Below are positions 1 to 15,975 of a stretch of 64,000 nucleotides of DNA, in pieces. The position numbers and the translations under genes were made by a program. Below the pieces are notes generated by a model. That model was not told the origin of the DNA. It ran no database searches and worked only from the letters and a program-made list of their open reading frames with translations. Source of the DNA: Bolinopsis microptera (Eukaryota; Ctenophora; Tentaculata; Lobata; Bolinopsidae); assembly GCF_026151205.1 (NCBI RefSeq), contig NC_087072.1, positions 21,914,103 to 21,978,102 of the forward strand, read 5' to 3'. Numbering within the stretch: position 1 is the stretch's first letter; the number at the start of each line of letters is the position of its first letter.

Positions 1-2
1 AC

Positions 3-767
3 CGTGAAATTGACTACGAAAGTCGTGAAAAGATCAAGACTAAGGATAAACAGACTCTGTCGCGCTGGGTTGTGGATGCAGTGGACCTTGTTCGTCGGCA
101 GAGTAGTCAGATGTATCTCTTGAAGGAGATCATCGAGTGCTTCAAGACGGAAGCACTAGCAGACAAAGAAAAGGTGATCAGACTGCAGGGCCAGCTGCTG
201 ATGCAGAAGGACGAACAATTACAGTTGCTTAAGACGCCTGTTGAGGAGACAGTCCAAACAACGGTGGAGTCAGGGATTCAGAACTATAGTGCAGCTGTTC
301 AACAGAACAGTGCAAGTGGTACGGTCTGCAACAGTAAAATCCTGAAGAAGGTGATGAAGAGTGTGGCTGCAGAGGAGGACAGGAGCAAGAACCTGATCGT
401 GTTTGGGCTGAAAGAAGAGGAGGAAGAACAGCTTCCAGCGCTAGTTACCGCAGTTTTGGAGGAGATCGGGGAGAAACCTCACTTCGAAGCGACTAGAGTC
501 GGTTGGAAGAGGCCAGGTAGTACGGCTATCCGACCAGTCAAGATCACCGTCCCAAGCTCAACAGCGGTTCATCAGATTCTGATGAAAACAGGGAGACTGA
601 GGGAGACGCACAAAGATGTATGGATATGTCCAGACAGATCCAGCGAAGAACGAGCAACAAGGAAGCATCTGGTCACTGACCTGAAGAAGAAGAGGGCGGA
701 ACAGACTCATCTCGACCACTACATCCGGTACGGGAAGGTATGTAGCCGTGATAAGAAGTCATCATGA
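3..767 (+). CDS. LINE ORF1-like protein, 5' partial
   Basis: The frame is open from the window edge, so the true start lies outside. The N-terminal part is charged and helical and looks like a coiled coil. The middle part, around RSKNLIVFGLKEEEEE, resembles the L1-type RRM of non-LTR retrotransposon ORF1 proteins, and the C-terminal part contains VWICPDRSSEER and a basic stretch. ORF1 proteins of this kind bind element RNA as chaperones. No reverse transcriptase follows in the next 3 kb, so this is either a 3'-truncated element or an ORF1-only copy. A related relic with the motif ICPDRSVEER lies at 19.4 kb. The family call rests on overall pattern, without alignment. Confidence 0.6.
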   Translation, partial: REIDYESREKIKTKDKQTLSRWVVDAVDLVRRQSSQMYLLKEIIECFKTEALADKEKVIRLQGQLLMQKDEQLQLLKTPVEETVQTTVESGIQNYSAAVQQNSASGTVCNSKILKKVMKSVAAEEDRSKNLIVFGLKEEEEEQLPALVTAVLEEIGEKPHFEATRVGWKRPGSTAIRPVKITVPSSTAVHQILMKTGRLRETHKDVWICPDRSSEERATRKHLVTDLKKKRAEQTHLDHYIRYGKVCSRDKKSS

Positions 768-4128
<3,361 letters not shown>

Positions 4129-4354
4129 ATGTTTTGGTTGCAGAGACCAGAGTTTCCCGGAGCCCGAGTGGGAGTAGAGTCCCTGGGAAATGTGTCAGAG
4201 AGGTACAATCCCACACAGTCTCTATCAGATATGATTGAGCAGGATGAAGTGTGGATCAGGGGGGAGGAGGAGGAGAGTTTGAACAAGAAGAGGGAGGTGC
4301 TGAGCTTCAGAGGTCCTCAGCAGAGACATCAGCAGAGACACCACCCAGATAAAA
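4129..4354 (+). CDS. Possible alternative first exon of the zinc-finger gene
   Basis: An ATG at 4129 opens a frame through an acidic segment containing SLSDMIEQDEVWIRGEEEE. It reaches a donor-like A|GTATGTG after 4354, in phase 1. That is the phase left by the ATG exon at 4914-4980, so either could splice to the acceptor before 6666. An internal exon starting at 4144, after the acceptor-like TTTGGTTGCAG, is also possible. The exon at 4914 cannot be read through in series in that phase, because it meets a stop. The segment may instead belong to an unrecognised gene. No known domain is seen. Confidence 0.4.
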
Positions 4355-4913
4355 GTATGTGTAACTGTAAGAATATTAACTGATATCTGAACCATTGCAA
4401 TATGAGACCGTCTTGTTAACTCTCTGTAACGGCTACTTTGTCGTCACACCCTGCGTCAATCAAGATCAAGCACTGCCCAGTGCCCCACCGTTGTCAATCC
4501 AATCACTTCTGAAAGTTTAAACACTCTGACCTTGTTGTCATTACCTCGTGAGATTGGAACCAACGGAAAGAGTTTTGTTCAAGTAAAACAAGAGAAGTAG
4601 ACCCCCGGGTTGTAGACCACATCTGGACAGTAAGCAAAATGTACAAATAATTAATGAAATGAGTGTTTTATGGCTAAAAATAGTGCTTGCTGAGTGTATG
4701 GTTGTCATGGTAACGTGTTGCATGACATGCATACAACAGTGATAGTGCTCTTATGAGCTCATCAATAGGAACACGTAGAGCTAGAACGAGACGGAGATTG
4801 TATTTTCCACATCGTGTGCATCAGAAAAAGTTCGCTGCTAGTTTTTAGGTCGTTAGTTTTTGTATTTTTCTAGTTTTAACTTGTCAGTAGGATTTATCTT
4901 AAAACGGAACCAG
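4355..4913. other. Spacer upstream of the zinc-finger first exon
   Basis: AT-rich sequence with no gene or recognised element. It presumably holds the promoter and 5' UTR of the exon at 4914. Confidence 0.4.
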
Positions 4914-7900
4914 ATGCAGAGCACAGATAATATGTCGGATAGTGAGGACTTGTTCGATTCTTGTTTCTGGGATAACAATGGTAAGCTTAGTTAGCACTAA
5001 CAGTTCCATTTTAATGTGATATGTTGGTGTTGTGTTGGAAGGATATTTACTTATTGCTCGCTGCTTGTGAAATGATACAGTGGGATTGTAATAAAATCGC
5101 TTGTAGTTTACGCAGTGTAGAGGGTATCAATCACGTGTACATGTCATGGTATGACACTTCAAAACCTACTATTTTTACACGGTTATTGTTCCTGAACGGG
5201 GTTGTTAACATCTTTTGTTGTTCTACAGAAGCTTCTAGACCAGAACAAAACATCCTTCGCCTTAATTATAACACTTTGACAATGGAACATGTGTGTGATG
5301 TGACTCTTGTTTGGCCCTTGTCGTAATGATTGGATTGTACAGACATGTAGGGTGATCTATCACTTTTGTTCTCATAGCTCTCAATTTGTCTTATCGTGGG
5401 AGTGGTATTGTGTAACAAAGTACAACACACAATACCTTTATATCTTTTATTATGTTTATTGGGCGCCCCTTTTTTATTGGGTGCCCCTTTTTTATTGGGT
5501 ACCCATAATAACCAGCCGTATTGTACTTAAGGCAACTCTATCACAATATCATTACAAACTGTAGGGTAGGGGCTGATGATACAAGTAATGAAACATTAGC
5601 TGAAATAGATCCTCCTATATTTGGTAACATATTGTAACGGAAGCAGGCGTAGAGAGTGCAATATAGTACCTCCTTAATTGCATGTTTAACCTCCCCGCCC
5701 AGGGAGCTGGGAATACAGTCAACTCCCAATTATTATAAATGATGTCTCCCCCGCCAGTTATTTCATGCCAGTACTTCTGTGAACTCGTTATTTGGGGATG
5801 TGTCATGTGTCTAGGACTGGTCGTATATCGGTTTTATCTTTTTTGTGGAGCACAGGTTTCTTTCGTTACCCTCTTTTTACTCGCCTCCTAGCACTGATCC
5901 ATCATTCCGTCGTTAGCATACCTTTCCAAGAGGAGCTGAGTATCCTCAGTCCTGTTCGTTAATTCAACTGTTAAATTTAGTGTTCCCTTCTGATTTCTTC
6001 TTCTTCTGAACACTCCTACAATAAAAAACTCTCTAACGCTTAAAATTCTGAATCTAATCCATAATATCCCGTGTTCAATCTGTGTGTATAAAAGTTGGAC
6101 GTATAATTAGCGAAAAAAACAAATTCCAGACCAATTTATAACAATAGTCACTAGTCAGTACCAGTTATCATGACATTCTAGCATACATTTTACGATGATG
6201 TTCATGTTTGTACTGTGTCTAATCCTATTTGAGATACACCATATTTTGATTTAATCACCAACTAAACTTAAATTTGGTACTTACTAGAACAGGTCCGGAG
6301 ATTAAAGCGAAGTTGTAAGATTAATATGCTAGGAAGCATCACTGTAAGATCGAACCATCAAATTTGCAACATCACCCTCTGCACTCTGCAATCATCACAT
6401 TAACCGGTGTTTTAAAGTATATGAGAGTGTTGAAGTTAATGAAGTAACAACTTACTGGGACAACACGTGCAACAATTTACCTTCGCAAGTTATTATATAA
6501 ACTGATATGACGATCACACAGTCGCAGTAGTTATAAACGGAGTATTTATAAAAACCACCATGTTTTTAATATTAGTGTATACCTCCATGCTTGATGTTTT
6601 GTCGATTAAATTACCCTTTTCTGTACATCCCGATACCCTATCTAACAATCCTGTTTCCTTTTTAGATATGCATGAAAGAGAGGGAGGAGTCCCGTCCTAC
6701 GAAGAGTTACTTCAATTCTGGAAGAGGAGTGGCAGTAGATGTAACAGTTCTGAACATTGTAACGGACCCACTGACTGCGCCCAACAGGTATTATTCGTTT
6801 AATCAGAGCACACTTTCGATTTTAACTACATACTTTTTAAAAACGTTATTTTGTCCCGTTCCCACTCGATTCACTGAAATATTGTAACGCTTTTATCTCA
6901 GTGCTGCGAAGAAGGACCTCCGACAATAGAACAACATAAGCCAACTAAAATACCTGTCCGACCTAATGGTCCAGCCCCCATCGCCATCTTCCCTCAGAAG
7001 TGTGACATTAACCCTTCCCTACCCTGGTCCGAATCTTATCTTAAACTCATGGTTAGTGGCGCTGATTTACAGAAACATATAAAATTTGATTTTATTACAA
7101 GTTCTGTCGAATGTCATACTATTTGAAATATAATCTGATAGGATATGTTTTCAAACGCTACATTTAGACGAACCATTGTATAGTACAATTTCTAGTCCCA
7201 CTTATAAGTAGTCCTCTGCCCACATCAGACCATTGATAAGACCCTGGACTATTTAGTATGCAGCAGAGTGCATGCAGTCCAGGCCCTGTTGAGTGTGAGC
7301 CCGGACTATTTAGTATGCAGCAGAGTGCATGCAGTCCAGGCCCTGTTGAGTGTGAGCCCGGACTATGTAGTATGCAGCAGAGTGCATGCAGTCCAGGCCC
7401 TGTTGAGTGTGAGCCCGGACTATTTAGTATGCAGCAGAGTGCATGCAGTCCAGGCCCCGTTGAGTGTGAGCCCGGACTATGTAGTATGCAGCAGAGTGCA
7501 TGCAGTCCAGGCCCTGTTGAGTGTGAGCCCGGACTATGTAGTATGCAGCAGAGTGCATGCAGTCCAGGCCCTGTTGAGTGTGAGCCCGGACTATGTAGTA
7601 TGCAGCAGAGTGCATGCAGTCCAGGCCCTGTTGAGTGTGAGCCCGGACTATGTAGTATGCAGCAGAGTGCATGCAGTCCAGGCCCTGTTGAGTGTGAGCC
7701 CGGACTATTTAGTATGCAGCAGAGTGCATGCAGTCCAGGCCCTGTTGAGTGTGAGCCCGGACTATGTAGTATGCACAGCAGAGTGCATGCAGTCCAGGCC
7801 CTGTTGAGTGTGAGCCCGGACTATGTAGTATGCAGCAGAGTGCATGCAGTCCAGGTCCTGCTGAGTGTGAGCCCGGACTATGTAGTATGCAGCAGAGTGC

Positions 7901-10900
7901 ATGCAGTCCAGGCCCTGTTGAGTGTGAGCCCGGACTATGTAGTATGCAGCAGAGTGCATGCAGTCCAGGCCCTGTTGAGTGTGAGCCCGGACTATGTAGT
8001 ATGCAGCAGAGTGCATGCAGTCCAGGCCCTGTTGAGTGTGAGCCCGGACTATGTAGTATGCAGCAGAGTGCATGCAGTCCAGGCCCTGTTGAGTGTGAGC
8101 CCGGAATGCTTGTTGCATACGACCAGAACTTGAAGCACAAGTGTGTCCGTTATACAACAAGTAAACCGTTACACCTTGTTCTCAGGGCCGCAGTGCACGT
8201 TAGCTCTCATGCACTGTACTGCCTTCTTATTCGCTCCGCCCTGTCATGTGTTAGCAATACTGCCTTCTCATTGGCCAACTGACTCTGATTAGATGCTTTA
8301 CTTGCTTGCTCTACGTTAGACGGTGGACAAGCATTGACTAAGTCTCTAGTAGAAAAAATAAACTGCATTACACACACGCAGTCGAATATATCTGGATAAA
8401 AAGTAGACATGATGTGTCCAATATACCTTAATTCCCAAAAATTTGGGCGACCAAAAATTTGAGCGGGCCTCTCGCCCAAATTTTTTGCAGACCAAATTTA
8501 TTGCATAAATCTTTTCCGTTTGCTAAATTTTTTGCTAACCAAACTTTTGGCATTTGGCATGTGGCCCTGAAATCTATAGAAAGATGGCTTTTTCTTCATA
8601 TCCAAGTGAAATAATATTTCAAATTTTAGTTTTCTAATCTGTCATTCATGGCTTGACCAAGTAAAAAGGCTTATATTTTAAATGAATACTGTAGAAATAA
8701 CTGTAATAGCTAACAGCTACTAATAAAACAAATGGCTAGAGGTACAGATAGCTAGAGATTTAAACAAGATCTGCAAATGGATTATCATCCACCGTAAAGT
8801 CTGATCTACAAGCATCAGTTATACCCGATTTCTCAAAACCTTTCCTTATGTCATCTGGCCTCCCTTTTAAATATACAAAAAGTTCGTTGATCCAACGAGC
8901 GTGTACTTCACGGATCACTGTCAAGCGGGTATCAATTTTCACATTGTCTGATGAAACTCCTCCATTGAGCTGACACACTATGTTTTTCGCGTACCAATCT
9001 TCGTACTTATTGCGCATGAATTTCTTAGCCAATCCAGGGGCTAAAGAGAGACTAAATATCACTATTGTATATCTATCATTTTGTACTGTGCCATCATCAC
9101 TGTATTTTTAGTAGTTACTGGGCAGATCGTAAATTTCATAATGTGAAACAACTCAGACTACCACCTACATGCTTAAAATTGAAAGCAAAATGACTGGAAT
9201 AATAAGGAATACCTTACAAGACATATTTATAACGTACGAAATGTGGCGGTTTTCCGAAAATTTCGCCATATTTTCGGACCGCCAAAATTTCGGTCGTTGT
9301 AATAGAATCCGTCGCATTATCTTTAAGCTTATTTCAATGACTGTGCCTTCACTGCTTTATTTTGTTTCTAAAAAGTAATATCAAGTAAAATAAATAAATA
9401 AATTCTGGCATCTTGGGACAAATTATCACCACACCAATGACGAATTGAATGTCAAGCAATACAGTTTAAATTTGCATTAAAATACATGTATGTGCTAACA
9501 TGAAAGTCTTACAGTCTTAATACAGACTAAGTTTGAACATGATTTTACCGAATTTCAGAAATTTCCTTACTGCTTACTGTCACAAAAAATGATGAAAAAT
9601 ACCCTTATTTTCTGTGACGTCCGAAATTTGACGGTTTTTGTTCAATTTCGCCATATTTTCGGACCGCCAAAATTTCGGTCGTCGCAAATTAGGCCGCCAT
9701 AAATATGTCTTGTAAGGTAATAATGAACTAAGGCAAATATCTAACTGAAATTTTAGTGGAAAATCGTTCATTTTTCGAAGAATTTGTGCCCAAATTTTCG
9801 GTCGCCCAAATGAGTTCAAATTTTCTGCCCAAATTTTTCGGGCTCAAATAAATTGTGCTCAATATAATGGCACACAAATTTTTGGGAACTAAGGTACACG
9901 GGATGACAGTTTGAAAGAGTTGGTACCCCGCTGCGTTTCCCATTAACATGCTACAACCTGCCCTTCTAATTTGCTAACTGACCTCCTGATGAGGTATTGC
10001 CATGGTAACGGCGAGTAACGGCTAGTAACCACCTATTGGGTGTAGTAAACTCTAAATACTTTTACAAAACACCTGGATAATGGGACTGGTTGCCATGACG
10101 ACCAGATCACAAAGATTGAGAGCCAGCAGCTGCTGCCAGCTCCGAGCAGGTCCTTCTTCTTCCGAGCAGATAATTATAATTGTTTAGCTTCCAAATACTG
10201 CCTGCACCGCGTAATTGTTGCGCTAAGCTGTACTTTTTAGTATTTGCGGGTAAAACTGTAGACATGTGTCCATACTGATGATTTAGAAATGTAATTTTTA
10301 CAGTGTTTATGAGTGGGAACTACCATCCTGTGTGTGGTCTGCTCCTGGGTTGATAATATAATAATAACTTAGCAGGGAAGATTCGTTCCCCTCTATCATA
10401 TTTAGCGGTTATGATTTATGAAACTTAGGTCTCCAACTGACCATGAAATGAAAGGCATCACAGATTGGTTCACTTAAAAGCCTGTCAGGCTGTCACTTCT
10501 GGCCCATTTCAAAGTTTAATGAGCATTACCGTTTAGTGTGCTTGCTCTATCACGTGTCACTAAGTGATGTGGTACAAAGTAGTGTGGTACAAAGTAGTGT
10601 GGTACAGGAAGGCACTCAGACAGGTGGAACATGAACTAACGGTCATCTCTATTCTAATTTAGATTAAATTATAGTTTATTGCTGCATCTTGTATTCTCTA
10701 CTTTACAGAGAGCTAAATTGCTTTATTGTCAAGTTAAGGGTATTTTGGACAGTAGATTGCCCCTAAATTAAGCTTAAGAGACATTTTAAAATATTCCATA
10801 ATAGTTGTCTGTACATCTAGCTATAATCTTTAAATTGACGGGTTGTATCATTAAATACCACAAATACCACCAGGAGAAGATAGGAGACATCACACAGTTG

Positions 10901-13900
10901 CTGTGGGGCTCAGGGTTAGAATACAGAGTTTACTCCAAAGTGGAGAAGATACTCTACAACACAGTCGAGGAGCTGTATCCAGAGGTCGTCGACTACAGAC
11001 AAGAGTTCATCAAGTAAGTCACCTGGATATTATCTACCTTTAATCCCAGTATTGATCTAGGTCAGGGGAACTTTTTTGGTTATTTTTGAAAAAATTCCGC
11101 GCCTTTTGAAGCATTAACCGTTATTGGTCGAGGTTATAATTTAGAAAAATTAATCTTCCCGCTTTTTCCGCCTTCTAGAAAATGACATAACTATGACTTT
11201 ACCCGATCCTGGATTATACGAAGCTACAAACATAATAATATAAGTAGGTCAGGTCAATATCACATACCACTATAATATTATGTCCATGTTCAGGGTATAT
11301 GGAAGTATATATTGTTGCTCTCTGGCTTCGTTTCTAGGATACCCACACGTAACTGATCAGGTAGGCTCCCTGGCCGGCCCCCTGGCTCCCTGGCCAGCAT
11401 GCTCCCTAACTCTCACCATAGCAACCATCTAATGGTAACTTTTATCACCTGGATCAAATGACACACAAACTAGATTTGAAATACTCCCGCTGGGAATTGT
11501 TCTGGAGTGTTCCACTTAGTGACCGGGAATAAAACTTGGCTCCTAGAAAGCCAGTAATTGCTATTCGCCCCCCCCCCCGGCCCCTGAACATTATTGATTA
11601 AGTGTCAATAGTACTGTTGGCTTTGTTGAGTTAAATTAACATCTTAGATTTCGCTATAACAAACCATCATCCATATAATAATACATAAGCATATCCGACT
11701 TAATAAATGAGACAACAGCGATCAACCTTTTAACCTTTTAGCACGTCATATTATATTAGAACTTAGACCCTGCTCATTCTGAATATACAACTATAAATTG
11801 CCTCCCTTGCAATCTGGGAAGCAATCAGGTTGATTTGTTGCTATTTAACTAAATAACTGATTTTAAAACACATTTCTACCAACATTGTAGGAGGCTATCA
11901 GGTGGGGCCGGTTGTATTGTGAGATCTTGTGCGGATTACCATGTATGGAATAAACGCTATCGTTTCCACGGTTACTACATATCAAGCATGCAGATTTAAA
12001 TGTCGTCTTCGTTATTGACTACCAGTTTGGGAACTCATTGAGGAGTTTAATGGCTGTAGAGGAACCACCCTCAACCACCCTCAACTACCTCCAATCAGTA
12101 TTTGTTATAAACCACCTGACACGTTAACAGTTCATGAAACGAGGGTGTAAAATGTAATATGTTAGGTACAAAGTAGAGAGAAACATTTCCGCACACACTC
12201 GTTTAAAAAGAGTGTAATGGCGTAATGTTGTTCCCAGGTATGTTACATACATTCACCTTACTTACAACTACTTAGGGTCCCACTTAAGACATTATCTATC
12301 AGTTGTACACTTCCAAACATCCGCCGTTACCATGACTACTAGTGTAACTTTCAAATGCTTGTAATTTCAATTAGCTGTATCATCTCCCCCAACCTCGGTT
12401 TAAAATGATCTATCAGTACTCTCTTACAGTGCGTTTTATAATAATATATATATAGGCTGAGCCTACAATCCAGTGACCTTAGCTTATTGTTGCTGCTGTA
12501 ATTAGTTACCATGGCAACGTAACAGTAAGGTAAACAATATCTAATTTTACAGCTAGTATCGTATTATCGGTTGCTATGGTTTCTAACGAGATGAACTGAG
12601 GCTCAGGAAATTCGAAATATCCCGCCTTTGCCCGGTAGGAATGAGGTGACAATACCGGTGCGCTAATCAGATAATATGTCGCTGTGTATGGGTACCCATT
12701 CTTGGTAAAAGGTTCATTAAGGGGATTAATTGAATGGTGTGGAAGTGTTTAATCTGTTTCTTCTTAAACGATACAAGATGAAGTCACACACCATAGCCAT
12801 GTGCATTTGTACACAATTACAGTTATCAAGATAGGTTTACAATTTCATAAGCTTAAAAGGTAAGGTTCATTTCCCTAAATACGCACGTGCACGAGTATTA
12901 GTTATCAGTAGGAACCTGCCATGAACTTGCAGGTATGTATAGGAGCCAAGTATGAAGTGAGGTATTCACCGCCTTCAATTGCAACAGTGAGACTTACAAG
13001 GTCCATCTCTATCAGGCAAGCCAGTCTTGCTCAGTATTGCAACTTAAATAGGAATTGGTGCACTATTCGCAAATTATTGAATTTGAGAGTAAGTGTCCAC
13101 TATCAGCTAATGGCAGTCTAAAATCATCACAGTGCTAGAAAGCCTTGTAAGTGTTTGTTATTTCTCAACAAACCACTACGTGACATAGGTCACATAGGTA
13201 GGTCACATAGGTAGGTCACATAGGTAGGTCACGTGACCCAACCTCTCAATCATGACCACTGTGGGACAGTTAGTTGTACACTACATTTAAACATATACCC
13301 ACTATGTAATCTAACTGTATGAAGTACAGCGCCATGATTACAGGTTATGAAGCAAGCCAGTCTTGCTCAGTATTGCAACTTAAATAGGAATTGGTGCACT
13401 ATTCGCAAATTATTGAATTTGAGAGTAAGTGTCCACTATCAGCTAATGGCAGTCTAAAATCATCACAGTGCTAGAAAGCCTTGTAAGTGTTTGTTATTTC
13501 TCAACAAACCACTACGTGACATAGGTAGGTCACATAGGTAGGTCACATAGGTAGGTCACATAGGTAGGTCACGTGACCCAACCTCTCAATCATGACCACT
13601 GTGGGACAGTGGTACACTACATTTAAACATATACCCACTATGTAATCTAACTGTATGAAGTACAGCGCCATGATTACAGGTTATGAAGTACACAAGATGA
13701 ACAGGTCACTACAGATGCGGTAGTGCTCTACCAAGTATGTATGGTATTTGCCTGAGGGGCCTGCTTAAAATAGCTCATTATACAGGCTCTAAAGCACCTA
13801 TTCTATAATGTATTATGTACTGCCTTCTTTGATTTGACTGGTTTTATAGAACTGTTCAATACATCATACATGGTATCAAGTCTTTAAACATCACAATGTC

Positions 13901-15975
13901 ACATATTATATTGTCAGCTTGTCCGATCCTATCATTTCGCGAATAACTCTGCAACTCTGTAACATTATTCGTCTAAACTAATATATTATAATAATTCCCA
14001 CGAATTGACGTTATCATTTCACTAGTATAACTATTTATCTATCAACTTACATTTGCACAAAACGCAACCCTTAACGGATAGTGATTAATCTATATAAGCG
14101 ATTATACGGTCAGCGTAACTTGAATCAGTTTTCTTTCGATAGCAGAGGTAGAAATTCCCCGCAAGCACGACCAAAGATTAGTATTATCGGAATTAATTAA
14201 TTGTCTGTTGAGGGTAACTCTTAGGACTTACAGTACATTATGTCGACTTTAATTCGAAATAATCCTAGCAAGTAACTGGGACATATACTACTTGAGTGGA
14301 CGTCAATACGGAATGCGCGGAGTAAAAGTTACTGAATAAAATGTGTCTTGTTTCATTCACCGTAACATGAAAGTTTAGCGCGTAACTGGTAACGCGCGCG
14401 TGATCGACTATTTCCGAAAATTTAAACTATTTTCATTTTCTCACAATTCAGGATAGGAAATGATTTTAAAACTTTGTTTTACCGTTTTCTTCTTTCAGGG
14501 ACGTTTGTATAATTCCAGAAACCCTAAGCCCATATCCTCGAACAAAGCCAAAATCCTCAAAATCAAAGAAGAAGGAGAGTAAAGTTCGAGAGAAGAAATC
14601 AGTAAAATCGATGTTACCAAACAGACTGGGGAGACCTCCCAAGCGGCCACAACATCATGACGGTATTTACCAATGTGAATACTGCACCAGAACCTTCCCC
14701 ACACCACAAGGTAAAGATATTTATAATTTTATTGTTAAAAACATATTTAATAATGTTTACAAAACGCATATGAGTAATTTCGACGAATCCACTCTAGCCT
14801 CTACTTTTAGTCGCTTGCTCGGTAATAATTGTTTGCTATCGAAAATGAACCACTGCTGAACTTTTTCACCCAGCTTTGTTACTTAACTAACTAAACTGTT
14901 CTGTTTCAGGAATACAATCCCACATCACCCTATCCCACGCCAACATGCAGACAGAGGAGGAATTTGACCGCTCTACAGGAATGCACAAGTGTCAGTTTTG
15001 TAGACGTCTCTTCCCCCAGGTAAGAATATTTCCTGTGTGTTTTATACTTCAGTCTTTATTCGGGCTAGTTCGTAATTTTGCTTCAAATCAAGTTGACGAG
15101 AAAATATCTGTCTTCATAGGCGTTTGGGTTGCAGCTGAAAGTTACAACCTCCGAAATCCGAATCTAATTTTATAAATACTTTCAGGAACACGGTTTGAAG
15201 ACCCACATCTCCTGTACCCATCTACAGAAAGTATACAAGTGCCCTGAATGTGGCAAAGGATTTCCTAAGAAATATGCCATGATCAGACACAGGTCCACTC
15301 ATGTTAACAAGGATTTCATGCCTCAGAAGTGTCCTTACTGCGATGCTATGGTCTCAGTCAGGTAAACTACCTGAATGATCAATGAAGTCTTTAAAAAGAT
15401 TTTGAGAAGATCGGTTTTGCTATTTTTTGGAGAGGTTTTGCAACGGAACAACGCTATAGTCAATAATATTGTTCCAGTTGTTAACTTAAGCTCTGTCTGA
15501 TTCTTAATTTTCGTTCGTTTCAGATACTTCAAATCCCACATATTTACCCGCCATCTGTACAAGACCTACAAGTGCGAGGATTGCCACCAGACCTTCAACG
15601 ACCAAGCACAGTTCCACAAACACCTCTGGACTCATCCCATGAAGAAGTACCGGTGTGAGCAGTGTCCTATGAGCTTCAACGCCAGCTACAAACTTGAAAA
15701 TCACCAGAAATCTCACGAGGTAATTTGATTTCAAATCGTTTTGAGTTATATGATACATAGTGTGTGACATAGTCTCTCTGTATATTTAAAAAAAAGTAAT
15801 TTGATAATATAATAACGACGGAATCATGTAGGCTGACGATAAGACAGCTAAGAGGTTAAAACCAGAGTTAGTGCACCACGAAGAAGAGGTGGAAGAGGAG
15901 GAAGTGATAGAAACGTCAGCGGAGGAGTACGACGAGGAGATCACATTCCAAGACGGTAGTCTCATCATCTCATGA
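4914..15975 (+). CDS. Nine-exon C2H2 zinc-finger protein, about 438 aa
   Basis: Exons: 4914-4980, 6666-6787, 6902-7051, 10874-11013, 14499-14710, 14910-15019, 15186-15361, 15524-15719 and 15832-15975. All have GT-AG borders and matching phases. The start is MQSTDNMSDSEDLFDSC. A non-finger N-terminal half (about residues 1-200) is followed by a basic Ser/Lys stretch, an AT-hook-like GRPPKRP, and six C2H2 or C2H2-like fingers at about residues 216-389 (for example YKCPECGKGF...H...H). The C-terminus is a Glu-rich acidic tail. The likely role is a nuclear DNA-binding regulator; the target is unknown. The acceptor before 10874 lacks a pyrimidine tract. A start at 10821 (ACATCTAG) would need phase 1, which exon 3 does not supply, so an exon may be missing there. 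Intron 3 carries a minisatellite and a pogo-like element. Confidence 0.8.
7250..8105 (+). repeat. 57-bp minisatellite, about 15 copies, in intron 3 of the zinc-finger gene
   Basis: The unit contains GCAGCAGAGTGCATGCAGTC and GTTGAGTGTGAGCCCGGAC. Copies are nearly identical, varying mainly TATTTAG/TATGTAG. A two-base insertion near 7775 shifts frame between copies. Because 57 is divisible by three and the unit lacks stops in several frames, long open frames appear on both strands; these are artefacts. The array is more GC-rich than its surroundings. Confidence 0.95.
8760..9062 (-). pseudogene. Transposase C-terminal remnant, pogo/jerky-like DDE family
   Basis: A 100-aa frame contains DTRLTVIREVHARWINELF, then a KGFEKSGITDA-type stretch. 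This resembles the region after the catalytic core in pogo/Tigger/jerky DDE transposases, where a conserved HA(K/R)W helix occurs. The frame opens with a non-ATG codon and lacks the helix-turn-helix and DDD catalytic residues, so it is not functional. It lies inside the element bounded by CCTTA...AAGG ends, which supports the assignment. Family recognition is by pattern only. Confidence 0.6.
9212..9717. mobile_element. 506-bp MITE nested in the pogo-like element, TA target duplication
   Basis: The ends are inverted repeats, TA|CCTTACAAGACATATTTAT on the left and its complement followed by TA on the right. Inside are two direct copies of a TTTCGCCATATTTTCGGACC motif (near 9263 and 9648). Both this element and its host begin CCTTA, so they probably use related transposases. 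No coding capacity is seen. Confidence 0.75.
13016..13687 (+). repeat. Tandem duplication of 336 bp in intron 4 of the zinc-finger gene
   Basis: Copy 1 is 13016-13351 and copy 2 is 13352-13687, with very few differences. Each carries a short internal repeat of CATAGGTAGGTCA that ends in the palindrome GGTCACGTGACC (13228-13239 and 13568-13579), which includes a CACGTG E-box. Confidence 0.9.

Larger units (their letters stand above)
8426..9894. mobile_element. Degenerate pogo/Tc1-superfamily DNA transposon with TA target duplication
   Basis: The left end reads TA|CCTTAATTCCCAAAAATTTG. The right end, reverse-complemented, reads CCTTAGTTCCCAAAAATTTG, and it too is followed by TA. Arrays of AAATTT-centred words lie just inside both ends. 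The element contains a transposase remnant on the - strand and a second TA element nested at 9212-9717. Without the nested element it is about 960 bp, too short for a full transposase, so it is internally deleted. Confidence 0.75.

Noticed and set aside
7258-8282. Long frames of up to 291 aa on both strands
   Set aside because: They are forced by a 57-bp tandem repeat without stops and lie in an intron; no splice or domain support.
10821-10873. Upstream extension of zinc-finger exon 4 from the acceptor ACATCTAG
   Set aside because: It needs a phase-1 upstream exon, but exon 3 ends in phase 0. Kept only as a possible sign of a missing exon.
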